Below are positions 36,364 to 45,511 of a DNA stretch of 64,000 nt, one piece after another. This DNA is from Bombella mellum (GTDB lineage: Bacteria > Pseudomonadota > Alphaproteobacteria > Acetobacterales > Acetobacteraceae). The DNA lies in the NCBI RefSeq assembly GCF_014048465.1, contig NZ_PDLY01000003.1, forward strand, positions 1-64,000. Direction: 5' to 3'. Numbering within the stretch: position 1 is the first letter of the stretch; every line of letters starts with the position of its first letter. The notes beneath the pieces are model-generated. The model searched no databases. It saw only the letters and a list, made by a program, of their open reading frames with translations, and had not been told where the DNA came from. The translations under genes were made by a program, and so were the position numbers.

Positions 36364-38694
36364 TCAGCCACGCAGGATCTCGGCAGCCTTGACCATGTTG
36401 GTGATGGCCGGGCGGACTTCCTTCCAGTTGCGGGTCTTCAGGCCGCAATCCGGGTTCACCCAGAGCTGGCGGCGGGCGACTTTCTTCTCTGCCGCACGCA
36501 GCAGCTCGACCATTTCCTCGACGGACGGGACACGGGGGGAGTGAATGTCATACACGCCCGGGCCGATCTCGGCAGGGTACTTGTGGTCGGTGAAGGCTTC
36601 CAGCAGTTCCATCTTGGAGCGTGCCGTCTCGATGGAGATCACGTCAGCATCCATGTCGGCGATGGCCTGGATGATGTCGTTGAACTCGGAGTAGCACATG
36701 TGGGTGTGGATCTGTGTCTTGTCCTGCACGCCGCTGGCCGTGACACGGAAGCTTTCCACGGCCCAGTCCAGATAATGCTGCCAGTCCTTGCGGCGCAGGG
36801 GGAGACCCTCACGCAGGGCGGCTTCGTCAATCTGGATGACGGGGCAGCCAGCCTTTTCCAGGTCCTGCACTTCGTCACGGATGGCGAAGGCGATCTGGCG
36901 GCATGTCTCGGAGCGTGGCTGATCGTCACGGACGAAGGACCAGTTCAGGATCGTGACCGGGCCTGTCAGCATTCCCTTGACCGGCTTCCTGGAGCAGGAC
37001 TGTGCATACTGCCACCAGTCGAGCGTCATGGCTGCCGGGCGGGAGACATCACCAAAGATGATGGGCGGGCGGACATAGCGGGAACCGTAGGACTGCACCC
37101 AGGCATGTTTGGTGAAGACGAAGCCTGAAAGCTTCTCACCAAAATACTGCACCATGTCGTTGCGCTCGAACTCGCCATGCACGAGGACGTCCAGCCCGAC
37201 CTCTTCCTGCCACTTGATGGCGGATGCCGTCTCCTTCTGGAGGAAGGCCACGTAATCCTGCGTGGAGAGTTCCTTCTTGGCGTGGCGGGCACGGGCCTGA
37301 CGCACTTCCTTCGTCTGCGGGAAGGAGCCGATGGTGGTGGTGGGGAAAAGCGGCAGCTTCAGGGCCTCTTCCTGCGCCTTCTGGCGGACAGGGAAGGCGG
37401 ACTGACGCTGTGTCAGCTTGGCATCCTTCTGGGCGGCACGCTTCTTCACATCCTGATTATGGATGCGTGTGGAGGTACGGCGGCTCTCGGCAGCAGCATC
37501 GGAGGCGTCCAGAATGGCCTTCACGCTCTCATGACCTTCATTGAGGGCCTTGGCGATGGTGGCGAGTTCGGCAATCTTCTGCACGGCAAAGGCCAGCCAG
37601 TTCTTCACCTCGGCATCCAGCTGTGTTTCACGCTCCAGATCAATCGGCGTGTGCAGCAGGGAGCAGGACGGAGCCACGATGATGTCACGCTTGGCGGCAA
37701 CCGGAGCGATGTGCTTCAGAATTCTGGAAAGGTCGGCCTTCCAGATGTTCCGGCCATCAATCACGCCGAGGGAGAGCAGCAGGTCCGGACGTGCCTTGGC
37801 AACGACGTCCTCCAGCTGGTGCGGGGCACGGACCAGATCGACATGCAGGCCATGAACCGGCAGGGACAGGGCCGTCTTCAGATTGTCACCTAGCCCGCCG
37901 AAATAGGTCGTCAGCAGCAGCCTGATGTCAGGAACGGCACTGGTGAGGCTCTGATAGGCCAGGGCAAAAGCCTTGCGGGCGGCATCATCAAGGTCCAGCA
38001 CCAGGGTAGGCTCATCAATCTGGACCCATTCGGCTCCGGCCTGACGCAGCTCACGCAGCACCTCGGTATAGACGGAGAGCAGCCCCGGCAGCAGGTCCAG
38101 CTTGTTGAAGGCTGCACCGTGGGCCTTGCCCAGCAGCAGGAAGCTCACCGGTCCCAGCAGGACAGGGCGTGTCTCGATGCCCTGGGCCTTGGCTTCCCTG
38201 TATTCGTCAATGATCTTGGTGGAGGAGAGGCTGAAGCTCTGCCCCTCTTTGAATTCCGGCACGAGGTAGTGATAGTTCGTGTCGAACCACTTCGTCATTT
38301 CCGCAGCGGGAACATCGGTGGCGGCATGGTGATGACAGGAACAGTCGTGGGCATGGTCCCCGGCCTCTTCCCCACCGGCGACCTGACGGCCACGGGCGAT
38401 GGCGAAGTAGGTGGTGAGGTCCACCTTGCCACCCTTGTGGCCATAGATGTCCGGCACGGCTCCGACCAGGGCACTGGTATCCAGCACATGGTCATAGAGG
38501 GAGAAATCGTTGGAGGGGATGATGTCCGCTCCCTGCTCCTTCTGGCGGGTCCAGTTCTCCTTGCGGAGGCTGGCGGCGGTCTGGAGCAGCTCGGCCTCGC
38601 TGCTGTTGCCGGCCCAGAAACTTTCCAGAGCCTTTTTCAGTTCACGGCGGCCACCGATACGGGGAAAGCCCAGTGTTGCGACGCGTACGGTCAT
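36364..38694 (-). CDS. metE: Cobalamin-independent methionine synthase
   Basis: 776 aa from ATG 38694, with AGGAGG seven bases upstream. The enzyme transfers the methyl group of 5-methyltetrahydrofolate (polyglutamate) to homocysteine. N-terminal FPRIGGRRELKKALESFW, and zinc ligands H665 and C667 in HTHMCYSEF, E689 in ISIETARS and C750 in NPDCGLKTR. Unusual: residues 105-128 form an insert with DHAHDCSCHHH (113-123), just before AAEMTKWFDTNYHY, where E. coli has a short linker. It is divergent from the ArsR-methyltransferase/metF pair around a palindromic operator at 38942-38965, which should control both. The leader is about 250 bases. Confidence 0.97.
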   Translation of the reverse strand: MTVRVATLGFPRIGGRRELKKALESFWAGNSSEAELLQTAASLRKENWTRQKEQGADIIPSNDFSLYDHVLDTSALVGAVPDIYGHKGGKVDLTTYFAIARGRQVAGGEEAGDHAHDCSCHHHAATDVPAAEMTKWFDTNYHYLVPEFKEGQSFSLSSTKIIDEYREAKAQGIETRPVLLGPVSFLLLGKAHGAAFNKLDLLPGLLSVYTEVLRELRQAGAEWVQIDEPTLVLDLDDAARKAFALAYQSLTSAVPDIRLLLTTYFGGLGDNLKTALSLPVHGLHVDLVRAPHQLEDVVAKARPDLLLSLGVIDGRNIWKADLSRILKHIAPVAAKRDIIVAPSCSLLHTPIDLERETQLDAEVKNWLAFAVQKIAELATIAKALNEGHESVKAILDASDAAAESRRTSTRIHNQDVKKRAAQKDAKLTQRQSAFPVRQKAQEEALKLPLFPTTTIGSFPQTKEVRQARARHAKKELSTQDYVAFLQKETASAIKWQEEVGLDVLVHGEFERNDMVQYFGEKLSGFVFTKHAWVQSYGSRYVRPPIIFGDVSRPAAMTLDWWQYAQSCSRKPVKGMLTGPVTILNWSFVRDDQPRSETCRQIAFAIRDEVQDLEKAGCPVIQIDEAALREGLPLRRKDWQHYLDWAVESFRVTASGVQDKTQIHTHMCYSEFNDIIQAIADMDADVISIETARSKMELLEAFTDHKYPAEIGPGVYDIHSPRVPSVEEMVELLRAAEKKVARRQLWVNPDCGLKTRNWKEVRPAITNMVKAAEILRG

Positions 38695-38941
38695 GACAAT
38701 GCCTCCTGGCGTTGGGTGGGCACCGTTCCATTTGCCTTCCACCACCCTGCGGGATGTGCCGCCGGGGGAGAAAGGCAAACGGGCGGGCGGTATCTGCCCC
38801 ACCGATGAGATCGGGACTGCCTTCAGGAGGCAGCCGGGAAAAGCGTCCGGCCCGTCCCCCGCACGGGGCGGGAAGACAGGCCGGGCTGTGCTTCGGGAAC
38901 CAGAAGTGACAGGGCTTTTTAAATGTGTCAACAGATATTGC
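38695..38941 (-). promoter_or_regulatory. Long metE leader
   Basis: 247 bases lie between the operator and the metE start. They are GC-rich and capable of pairing, for example CTGCCT / AGGCAG around a five-base loop near 38820 and GC-rich arms near 38860. I looked for cobalamin, SAM-II and SAH riboswitch cores and could not find the conserved boxes. If transcription starts at the palindrome, this is an unusually long untranslated leader. No protein-coding frame is supported. Confidence 0.35.
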
Positions 38942-38965
38942 ATATATAATGAAGTCATTATATAT
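38942..38965. promoter_or_regulatory. Perfect palindrome, probable operator of the metE / metF divergent unit
   Basis: ATATATAATGA (38942-38952) and TCATTATATAT (38955-38965) are exact inverted repeats separated by two bases. TATAAT occurs at 38945-38950 on the plus strand and again on the minus strand (38962-38957), so the operator contains a possible -10 box for each direction. It lies seven bases before the ArsR-type regulator. ArsR-family repressors bind AT-rich palindromes of this sort; control by S-adenosylhomocysteine is inferred from the SahR family. Confidence 0.78.
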
Positions 38966-38972
38966 AGTTCGC

Positions 38973-39941
38973 ATGGATCGTGCTCTTATAATCTTTCAGG
39001 CTCTCGCAGAGCCGACGCGTCTGAGAATTTTGCGCCTGCTGCGCGAAATGGAGTTGTCAGTTGGCGAACTGGCCCAGGTTCTGGGCCAGAGCCAGCCGCG
39101 GGTTTCCCGGCATGTGAAGGTGCTGGCGGAGGCCGAACTGGTGGAACGCCGCAAGGAAGGAAGCTGGGTTTTTCTTGCCCTCGGGGACGAGAATGACCTG
39201 GAGCCCATCTTTGCAGCGTTGGACCATTGGCGGCGTTATCACGAGGAGGATGATGACGAGATGGGCCGGGCGGACCGGCAACGCCTCCAGGCCGTGCGGA
39301 ATGTCCGCATGGGTGAGGCCGAGGACTGGTTTGAGGTTCATGCAGCGGAGTGGGATGCGATTCGCTCCCTGCATGTCTCGGAAGAATCGGTCGAGTCGGC
39401 CATCATGAAGCTGGTGGGTGACGGGCCGCTCGGGCGTGTTGTGGATATCGGGACCGGCACCGGGCGTATGCTCGAGCTTCTGGCCCCGCAGTGTGAAAGT
39501 GCCATCGGGTTTGATCGCAGCCCCTCCATGCTGAGGCTGGCCCGGGTCAAGCTGGAAGAGAACCGGACGGTGGATGGCGAGGAGATCAAGCTGCGGCAGG
39601 GGAATTTCTACGCCCTGCCACTGGCCGCAGGCTCGGCTGATCTGACCATCCTGCATCAGGCGTTGCGCTATGCGCAGCACCCGGCCGCCGTCATTGCCGA
39701 GTCGGCCCGGATTCTCAGCCCTGGCGGGCGTCTGCTGGTGGTGGATTTTGCCCTGCATGACCGTGAGGAACTCCGCACGCGGGATGCCCACATGTATCTC
39801 GGCTTCAGTGATGAACGCATGCAGCAATGGTTCGAGGCGGCAGGGCTGGAGGTGGATCCCCCTGTCTCCCTCGACGGAGAATTGACGGTGAAGCTCTGGA
39901 TGGGCCGCTTGCCGTCGGATCAGCAATCAAGGGTTACGTAG
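38973..39941 (+). CDS. ArsR-family regulator fused to SAM-dependent methyltransferase domain (SahR-like)
   Basis: 322 aa from ATG 38973. Residues 1-95 form an ArsR winged helix (FQALAEPTRLRILRLL, VGELAQVLGQSQPRVSRHVKVLAEAELVERRKEG). Residues about 145-300 form a class I methyltransferase fold with motif I VVDIGTGTGRMLELL and later LSPGGRLLVVDFALH. No heavy-metal Cys motif is visible in the HTH. Proteobacterial SahR regulators of methionine genes are ArsR proteins fused to such a domain and sense S-adenosylhomocysteine. Position beside metF, divergent from metE and next to a palindrome, supports this. Upstream in-frame ATGs would lie in or before the operator and are less likely; the 5' UTR would be short and no clear SD is seen. 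Confidence 0.85.
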   Translation: MDRALIIFQALAEPTRLRILRLLREMELSVGELAQVLGQSQPRVSRHVKVLAEAELVERRKEGSWVFLALGDENDLEPIFAALDHWRRYHEEDDDEMGRADRQRLQAVRNVRMGEAEDWFEVHAAEWDAIRSLHVSEESVESAIMKLVGDGPLGRVVDIGTGTGRMLELLAPQCESAIGFDRSPSMLRLARVKLEENRTVDGEEIKLRQGNFYALPLAAGSADLTILHQALRYAQHPAAVIAESARILSPGGRLLVVDFALHDREELRTRDAHMYLGFSDERMQQWFEAAGLEVDPPVSLDGELTVKLWMGRLPSDQQSRVT

Positions 39942-39967
39942 AACCGTATGTAAAAGGAACCGGCATC

Positions 39968-40846
39968 ATGCCTGAGGTCTCATTTGAATTTTTCCCGGCG
40001 AAGACGGATGAAAAGGCCGCAGCCCTGCTGCGTGTCGCCCAGAGGCTTACCGCCTACGAGCCTCGTTTCATGTCTGTCACCTATGGGGCTGGTGGGTCCT
40101 CCCGGGACCGCACCATCGAGACCTTGCGGCAGATGTCGAAGAAGGTCTCCACGCCACTGGCCGGGCATCTCACCTGCGTGAATGCCTCCCGTGGTGAGGT
40201 GGACGACGTGGCCCGGGCCTACTGGGATGCCGGGGTGAAGCACATCGTGGCCCTGCGGGGGGACCCGCCGGTGGCCAAGGGAGCGGCGGCTGCGGCCTAT
40301 GCGCCGCATCCGGACGGCTATCACTATGCGGCGGACCTCGTGGCGGGACTGAAGAAAATCGCTCCTTTCGAGATTTCCGTGGCGGCCTATCCCGAAACCC
40401 ACCCGGAGGCGGTTTCATCCAATTCCGACATCGAGCATCTGAAAGAGAAGTTCGATGCGGGGGCAGACAGGGCCATCACGCAGTTTTTCTTCGATCCCGA
40501 AAATTTCTTGCGGTTCCGGGACCGTGCGGTGAAGGCTGGCATCACCCGGCCCATCGTGCCGGGGATTCTGCCGATCGGCCGGGCGTCGCAGGCGTGGCGT
40601 TTCGCCCGGATGTGCGGTGCTTCCGTCCCGGAGGAACTGAAGGCCCTGTTTGAGGGGGTGGATGATCTGGCTCCGATCCGTTCCCGCCTGAGTGCCGTGG
40701 TGACGGACCGCATCTGCCAGCGTCTGAGTGCGGAAGGGGTGGATCATTTCCATTTCTATACGCTCAACCAGAGTGCGCCGACCTCGACACTCTGCACCCT
40801 TCTGGGGCGGCAGCGGTCCCATGCGCTGGTCGAGAACGTGGCCTGA
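39968..40846 (+). CDS. metF: 5,10-methylenetetrahydrofolate reductase
   Basis: 292 aa from ATG 39968, preceded by AAAGGA. It makes 5-methyltetrahydrofolate, the methyl donor of MetE. VSFEFFPAKTDE is the conserved N-terminus; FMSVTYGAGGSSRDRTIETL, HLTCVNASRGEV, IVALRGDPP and ITQFFFDPENFLRFRDR follow in family order, including the FAD-binding positions. It starts 26 bases after the regulator gene and is probably co-transcribed. A longer upstream reading frame overlaps the regulator and is rejected. Confidence 0.96.
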   Translation: MPEVSFEFFPAKTDEKAAALLRVAQRLTAYEPRFMSVTYGAGGSSRDRTIETLRQMSKKVSTPLAGHLTCVNASRGEVDDVARAYWDAGVKHIVALRGDPPVAKGAAAAAYAPHPDGYHYAADLVAGLKKIAPFEISVAAYPETHPEAVSSNSDIEHLKEKFDAGADRAITQFFFDPENFLRFRDRAVKAGITRPIVPGILPIGRASQAWRFARMCGASVPEELKALFEGVDDLAPIRSRLSAVVTDRICQRLSAEGVDHFHFYTLNQSAPTSTLCTLLGRQRSHALVENVA

Positions 40847-40871
40847 CCGGCAGGCGGCGGAAGCCGGACTG

Positions 40872-40909
40872 AAAAACCCCCGACCCTGAGGACAGGGCCG
40901 GGGGTTTTT
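40872..40909. terminator. Bidirectional terminator between metF and infC
   Basis: AAAAACCCCCG-A-CCCTG (from 40872), a four-base loop AGGA, then CAGGG-C-CGGGGGTTTTT (to 40909). A strong stem with A- and T-tracts between convergent genes. Confidence 0.94.
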
Positions 40910-40954
40910 CATGAGATGATCCCTGCGGCGGCCCTGACTGGGCCGCCATGAGGC

Positions 40955-41515
40955 TTACTTGGCGTCCCGCTGCTTGCTGGGGGCCAGGATCATGATCATC
41001 TGACGGTTTTCCAGACGGGGCATCTGCTCGGCCTTGGCGATGTCCTCCACGGATTCACGGATGCGGTGCATCATCTTGGCCCCGAGGTCCTGATGGGCAA
41101 CCTCACGGCCCTTGAAGCGCAGGGAAACCTTGACCTTGTCGCCGTCTTCCAGAAAGGAGCGCACGGCCTTGGCCTTGGTCTGGAAGTCATGCTCACCCGT
41201 ACCTGGGCGGACCTTCACTTCCTTGATCTCGATGACCTTCTGCTTCTTGCGGGCTTCGTTACGTTTCTTCTGCTGTTCGTACTTGAACTTGCCGTAATCG
41301 AGGATCTTCGCAACCGGAGGCTCCGCCGTCGGGCTGATTTCCAGAAGGTCCAGCCCTTCGGAGAAGGCACGGGAAAGGGCCTCACGTGTCGGCATGATGC
41401 CGATCATCTCGCCTTCGGCATCAATAACACGTACCTGCGGCACCCGGATCTCTTCATTGACACGTGGCCCATCGCGGTTCGGGGCGGCGTGAAACGGCGG
41501 TCTAGCTATGGTCAT
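40955..41515 (-). CDS. infC: Translation initiation factor IF-3
   Basis: 186 aa if read from ATG 41515. RVNEEIRVPQVRVIDAEGEMIGIMPTREAL is the N-domain, followed by the lysine-rich linker KKRNEARKKQKVIEIKEVKVRP and the C-domain (DHDFQ-type segment EHDFQTKAKAVRSFLEDGDKVKVSLRF). IF3 discriminates initiator tRNA and start codons. AGGAG abuts ATG 41515 with no spacing, which is too close; two codons later an in-frame ATA (41509) stands six bases from AGGAG, the usual distance. infC in E. coli starts with AUU and is autoregulated, so an AUA start (184 aa) is a real option. thrS lies upstream on the same strand (114 bases). Confidence 0.93.
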   Translation of the reverse strand: MTIARPPFHAAPNRDGPRVNEEIRVPQVRVIDAEGEMIGIMPTREALSRAFSEGLDLLEISPTAEPPVAKILDYGKFKYEQQKKRNEARKKQKVIEIKEVKVRPGTGEHDFQTKAKAVRSFLEDGDKVKVSLRFKGREVAHQDLGAKMMHRIRESVEDIAKAEQMPRLENRQMIMILAPSKQRDAK

Positions 41516-41629
41516 CTCCTGTTGATGCTGCGGCCCGATCACAATGGACAAGCGACGGGACTCAAACTACCTGTTCAGATTCATAGCCCCCGCACCTTCA
41601 TGGTGCAAGGGGGGCAGGGAGAGTGGAGA

Positions 41630-43576
41630 TCAGGCCGTTTTCTGGGAGGCGGCCCGCAGGAGATCCGGCGGCGTGGCTTCCCTGGCGAGGGCCGGGATGA
41701 TCTCGTCGGTGGCCATGACGTTCTGGGCCTGTTCGCCAAGGCGGCGGACGCTGACGGTGCCTTCCTCGGCTTCCCGGCGGCCGACCACGAGCATGACCGG
41801 TACCCGGGCCAGACTGTGCTCACGCACCTTGGCATTGATCTTCTCGTTGCGGATGTCCGCCTCGGCGTGAAGACCGGCCTTGCGCAGACGCTCGGTGACT
41901 TCCAGTGCATAGTCGGCGGCATCGGTGACGATGCTGGCCACCACGACCTGCGTCGGAGCCAGCCAGAGCGGGAACTTGCCCGCATACTGTTCGATCAGGA
42001 TGCCCAGGAACCGCTCGAAGCTGCCAAGGATGGCCCGGTGCAGCATGACGGGGCGGTGGCGGGCACTGTCCTCGCCAATGTAGGAGGCGTCCAGCCGTTC
42101 CGGCAGGACGTAGTCCACCTGGAGCGTGCCGCACTGCCAGTCACGCCCGATGGCATCGGTCAGGACGAATTCCAGCTTCGGACCATAGAAGGCCCCTTCA
42201 CCGGGATTCAGCTCATACTCCATGCCGACCATCTCGCAGGCCCGCTTGAGGGCACCTTCGGCCCGGTCCCACACTTCGTCAGACCCGGCACGGGTTTCGG
42301 GACGGTCGGAGAATTTCACACGGAAGCTCTCGAAGCCGAAGTCCCTGTAGACCTCGCCCAGCATGGTGACGAAACGGGCCGTCTCTTCGGCGATCTGGTC
42401 ATCCGTGCAGAAGATGTGGGCGTCATCCTGCGTGAAGCCCCGCACCCGCATGATGCCATGCAGGGAGCCGGACGGCTCGTACCGGTGGCAGGCACCGAAT
42501 TCCGCCATGCGCAGGGGCAGCTCACGGTAGGAGCGCAGGCCGTGACGGAAAATCTGCACATGGCAGGGGCAGTTCATCGGCTTGAGGGCGAGGGTCTTGT
42601 CCTCATCCTCCACCGTGGCGATGAACATGTGTTCACGATACTTGTCCCAGTGGCCGGAGGCTTCCCAGAGGGTCCGGTCCACCAGCTGCGGGGTGCGGAC
42701 TTCCTGATAGTCGTTCCGGTTCTGGGCACGGCGCATGTAGTCCTGCACCGCCGTGTAGAGACGCCAGCCCTTCTGGTGCCAGAAAATCTGCCCGACCGCC
42801 TCTTCCTGAATGTGGAAGAGGTCCATGTCCCGGCCGATGCGGCGGTGATCCCGCTTTTCGGCTTCCTCAAGCCGCAGGAGATAGGCCTTCAGTTCCTTCT
42901 TGTCCCGCCATGCCGTGCCGTAGATGCGGGTCAGCATGGGGTTGCGGTGGTCGCCACGCCAGTAGGCCCCGGCCACCCGCATCAGCTTGAAGGCGTTGCC
43001 GACATCCGACGTGCTGCGGAGATGCGGCCCCCGGCAGAGGTCCAGCCATTCGCCCTGACGGTAGATGGAGATTTCCTCACTTTCCGGCAGGTCCCGGATC
43101 AGCTCGGCCTTGAACTTTTCACCACGTTTCTCGAAGAAGGCGATGGCCTCGTTCCGGTCCCACACCTCACGGGTAAAGGCATCGCCTCGTGTGATGATCT
43201 CGGTCATCTTGGCTTCGATGGCCTCAAAGTCGGCCGGCGTGAAGGGTTTGTCCCGGAAGAAGTCGTAATAGAAACCGTCCCTGATGCTCGGGCCGATGGT
43301 GACCTGCGTGCCCGGCCAGAGTTCCTGCACGGCCTCGGCCATGACATGGGCGGCATCGTGGCGGATCATCTCCAGCACGTCATCATCCTTGCGGGTGATG
43401 AAGCGGACGGTGCTGTCCTTGCTGATCGTGAAACCAAGGTCCACGGCCTTGCCATCAACTTCCATGGCCATGGCGGCACGGGCGAGGCCCGGCCCGATGG
43501 CCTCGGCGATCGTTGTCCCGGTCACTGCCCCATCGAAGGTGCGAATGCTTCCATCGGGCAGGGTAATGGCGGGCAT
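41630..43576 (-). CDS. thrS: Threonyl-tRNA synthetase
   Basis: 648 aa from ATG 43576 with AAGGAG eight bases upstream. Domains in order: TGS ([20 protein letters not shown]), SAD/editing domain ([17 protein letters not shown] and [17 protein letters not shown]), class II catalytic core with [10 protein letters not shown] (zinc Cys), [32 protein letters not shown] (motif 2), [18 protein letters not shown] and [22 protein letters not shown] (motif 3), and the anticodon-binding domain at the end. It charges tRNA-Thr and edits Ser. thrS-infC is a common pair. The start used here avoids a 37-residue N-terminal extension that lacks family similarity. Confidence 0.97.
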   Translation of the reverse strand: MPAITLPDGSIRTFDGAVTGTTIAEAIGPGLARAAMAMEVDGKAVDLGFTISKDSTVRFITRKDDDVLEMIRHDAAHVMAEAVQELWPGTQVTIGPSIRDGFYYDFFRDKPFTPADFEAIEAKMTEIITRGDAFTREVWDRNEAIAFFEKRGEKFKAELIRDLPESEEISIYRQGEWLDLCRGPHLRSTSDVGNAFKLMRVAGAYWRGDHRNPMLTRIYGTAWRDKKELKAYLLRLEEAEKRDHRRIGRDMDLFHIQEEAVGQIFWHQKGWRLYTAVQDYMRRAQNRNDYQEVRTPQLVDRTLWEASGHWDKYREHMFIATVEDEDKTLALKPMNCPCHVQIFRHGLRSYRELPLRMAEFGACHRYEPSGSLHGIMRVRGFTQDDAHIFCTDDQIAEETARFVTMLGEVYRDFGFESFRVKFSDRPETRAGSDEVWDRAEGALKRACEMVGMEYELNPGEGAFYGPKLEFVLTDAIGRDWQCGTLQVDYVLPERLDASYIGEDSARHRPVMLHRAILGSFERFLGILIEQYAGKFPLWLAPTQVVVASIVTDAADYALEVTERLRKAGLHAEADIRNEKINAKVREHSLARVPVMLVVGRREAEEGTVSVRRLGEQAQNVMATDEIIPALAREATPPDLLRAASQKTA

Positions 43577-43733
43577 GGAGGAACTCCTTGGTCGTTGGTC
43601 AGAATGAGAATGCCGTGTTCCTGATGGAACAGGAATGACGGCAGAAATGGTGCGGCAAAAATGGCCTTTTATGACTTCATTCTGCAAGCCCTAATATGCA
43701 GGCCGTGGGCTGGCTGGGTGTTTACGGCCGTTT

Positions 43734-44669
43734 TCAGGCCATTCCCGAGGGAAACTTCCAGTCCCGGACAAACCGTATGACCCGGCCCGGAGGCAGGGCG
43801 GAGAGGTCCGTGCTGTCCAGCACCCGGCTCCGTCCGGGGGTGATGCTGAGGGGAGCGCAGCGTCTCGGGTCACTGTCGGCGGAAAAGAGGGTCAGGGTCG
43901 GGCAGTCCATCGTGGCGGCCATGTGCATCGGGCCGGTATCGTTGCCGATACAGAGCATGGCCCGGTGGAGCAGCCCGGCCAGGGCGGGAAGGTCTGTCCG
44001 GTCTGTCAGGTCCAGGGCCTGTGGAACACGGGAGTGGATGATGTCCGCCAGCGGACGGTCAGCCGCACTGCCGATGATGACGGGCTGACAGCCCCATGTG
44101 GCGAGGGCCTGTGCCAGCGTGGCGAAATGGAGCGCAGGCCAGCGTTTTGCCGGACGGTGTGGGGCGGCCCCGGGGACGAGCACGGCATAGGGTGCGGGAA
44201 GATGTGGCCCCCGGTCCGTGAGGAAGTCCGGGACGGTGCGGGGCAGTGAGGGGATTCCTGCTGCCCGGAGCTGGTCGGCCTGCCGCATGAGCGTGTGCAT
44301 CTGGCGGGCCTGTGGATTGAGATGGGGCAGGCTGGCCCGCCTGTTCTGGCCGGACCAGACGGTGCCGGGACGGGCAAGATGGAAATAGCGGGCCGTCCGG
44401 CCGGAATTCTGGAGGTCGAACACCATGTCCATCTGCCGCAGGAGGCGACGGATTCGCAGCCAGTGGGGCAGGTCCGTCACGGGGGGGCGGTCATCCGTGA
44501 CGATGGCATCAAACCACGGGCAGCATGAGGCCAGATCACGATAGGGGCTGGCTGTCAGGAGGGTGACATGGCTGCGGGGAAAGGCGTGGCGGATGGAGGC
44601 GAAGGCTCCAGACGCCTGGAACAGGTCTCCCAGAGCACCATGACGGATGATCAGTATCTTCTGCGGCAT
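43734..44669 (-). CDS. Glycosyltransferase family 9 (heptosyltransferase-like)
   Basis: 311 aa from ATG 44669. N-terminal MPQKILIIRHGALGDLFQASGAFASIRHAFP is the GT9 signature; VLVPGAAPHRPAKRWPALHFATLAQAL and CIGNDTGPMHMAATMDCPTLTLFSADSDP are the C-domain nucleotide-sugar-binding motifs. The family transfers heptose or related sugars to lipopolysaccharide cores. No heptose biosynthesis gene is in the window, so the donor is unproven. It follows grpE by 26 bases on the same strand, probably as one transcript, a context unrelated to its presumed role. Confidence 0.87.
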   Translation of the reverse strand: MPQKILIIRHGALGDLFQASGAFASIRHAFPRSHVTLLTASPYRDLASCCPWFDAIVTDDRPPVTDLPHWLRIRRLLRQMDMVFDLQNSGRTARYFHLARPGTVWSGQNRRASLPHLNPQARQMHTLMRQADQLRAAGIPSLPRTVPDFLTDRGPHLPAPYAVLVPGAAPHRPAKRWPALHFATLAQALATWGCQPVIIGSAADRPLADIIHSRVPQALDLTDRTDLPALAGLLHRAMLCIGNDTGPMHMAATMDCPTLTLFSADSDPRRCAPLSITPGRSRVLDSTDLSALPPGRVIRFVRDWKFPSGMA

Positions 44670-44695
44670 AGGGCTCCGGGTGACCGCTCCGGGGG

Positions 44696-45334
44696 TCAGT
44701 CCTTCTTTTCGGGCGGCCTGCCTGTGGAGGAGGCGTTGGAGACGATGACCATGGCTGGTTTCAGCAGGCGGTCCTTCAGCATCCATGTGGGTGTCCATGC
44801 CTGCACGACATGGTTGGGCGGCAGATGGTCGACCTCCTGTTCCTGCATGGCTTGGTGCAGGTTGGCATCGAACGGCTCATGCGTCGGGTCCAGCTTCGTG
44901 ATGCCGTGACGTTCCAGAATGGACAGGAAGGAGCGTTCCGTTCCCTCGAATCCTTCACGCAGGCGGGTGATCAGCCCGTCCTCGCCTTCCTCATGCGGCG
45001 GCAGGGCGGAAAGACCGCGGCGGAGATTCTCGGCGGCCTCGACCACGTCACGGGCGAATTTCTGGACGGCGTAATGGCGGGTGTCCTCGATCTCGCGCTT
45101 GTGGCGGGCACGGAGATTCTGGCTGTCCGCTTCGGACCGCTTCCAGCGGTCTTCCATCTCGGCCAGCTGCTCCTCAAGGGCGGCGATGCGCTCCTCGGCA
45201 CTGCCAGCCGCAGCCTGGCCGTCCTCGCCGTGAAGGTCGGACTGTTCCGTATGTGCCGCCGCCTCGTGCGGCTGGGCTTCATGCTGGGGGGCGTCGGTCT
45301 GCGGCGTTTCGGTATGAGACGTTTTTTCTGTCAT
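44696..45334 (-). CDS. grpE: Nucleotide exchange factor GrpE
   Basis: 212 aa. An acidic, low-complexity N-terminus rich in His/Glu/Ala (residues 1-45) precedes the long coiled coil (ERIAALEEQLAEMEDRWKRSEADSQNLRARHKRE) and the head domain (ILERHGITKLDPTHEPFDANLHQAMQEQEV ... HVVQAWTPTWMLKDRLLKPAMVIVS). It releases ADP from DnaK. An alphaproteobacterial heat-shock-like promoter lies upstream. dnaK/dnaJ are not in the window. Confidence 0.95.
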   Translation of the reverse strand: MTEKTSHTETPQTDAPQHEAQPHEAAAHTEQSDLHGEDGQAAAGSAEERIAALEEQLAEMEDRWKRSEADSQNLRARHKREIEDTRHYAVQKFARDVVEAAENLRRGLSALPPHEEGEDGLITRLREGFEGTERSFLSILERHGITKLDPTHEPFDANLHQAMQEQEVDHLPPNHVVQAWTPTWMLKDRLLKPAMVIVSNASSTGRPPEKKD

Positions 45335-45438
45335 GTCGTGACCCTGTTTTTCGTCCTGGCGGGCCGGTTTCTGCGGCTCTGTACCACCGGCCGGATGGTC
45401 GGTATGGCAGGGCAGCCGGCCCCTTTTCTGACCCTAGG

Positions 45439-45466
45439 AGATAGTGTTCCATGCCATAAAAACAAG
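45439..45466 (-). promoter_or_regulatory. Heat-shock (RpoH-like) promoter of grpE
   Basis: On the minus strand, CTTG (45466-45463) is followed after 18 bases by CTATCT (45444-45439). This resembles the alphaproteobacterial RpoH pattern CTTG-N17/18-CTAT-T. It stands about 105 bases upstream of the grpE start, a gene expected to be heat-induced. The match is short, so confidence is moderate. Confidence 0.5.
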
Positions 45467-45511
45467 GGGGACGGAGGTTTTGAGAAAAGGTTAAGTAAAA
45501 ATTGAACAGGA

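Noticed and set aside
38695-38941. Cobalamin riboswitch upstream of metE
   Set aside because: GCCAGGAGGC near the start recalls part of a B12 box but is the ribosome-binding site, and the other conserved core elements are not found.
41066-43624. 852-codon open frame antisense to thrS and infC
   Set aside because: A by-product of GC-rich codon use on the real strand; the translated protein has no recognisable domain, while thrS and infC are clear.
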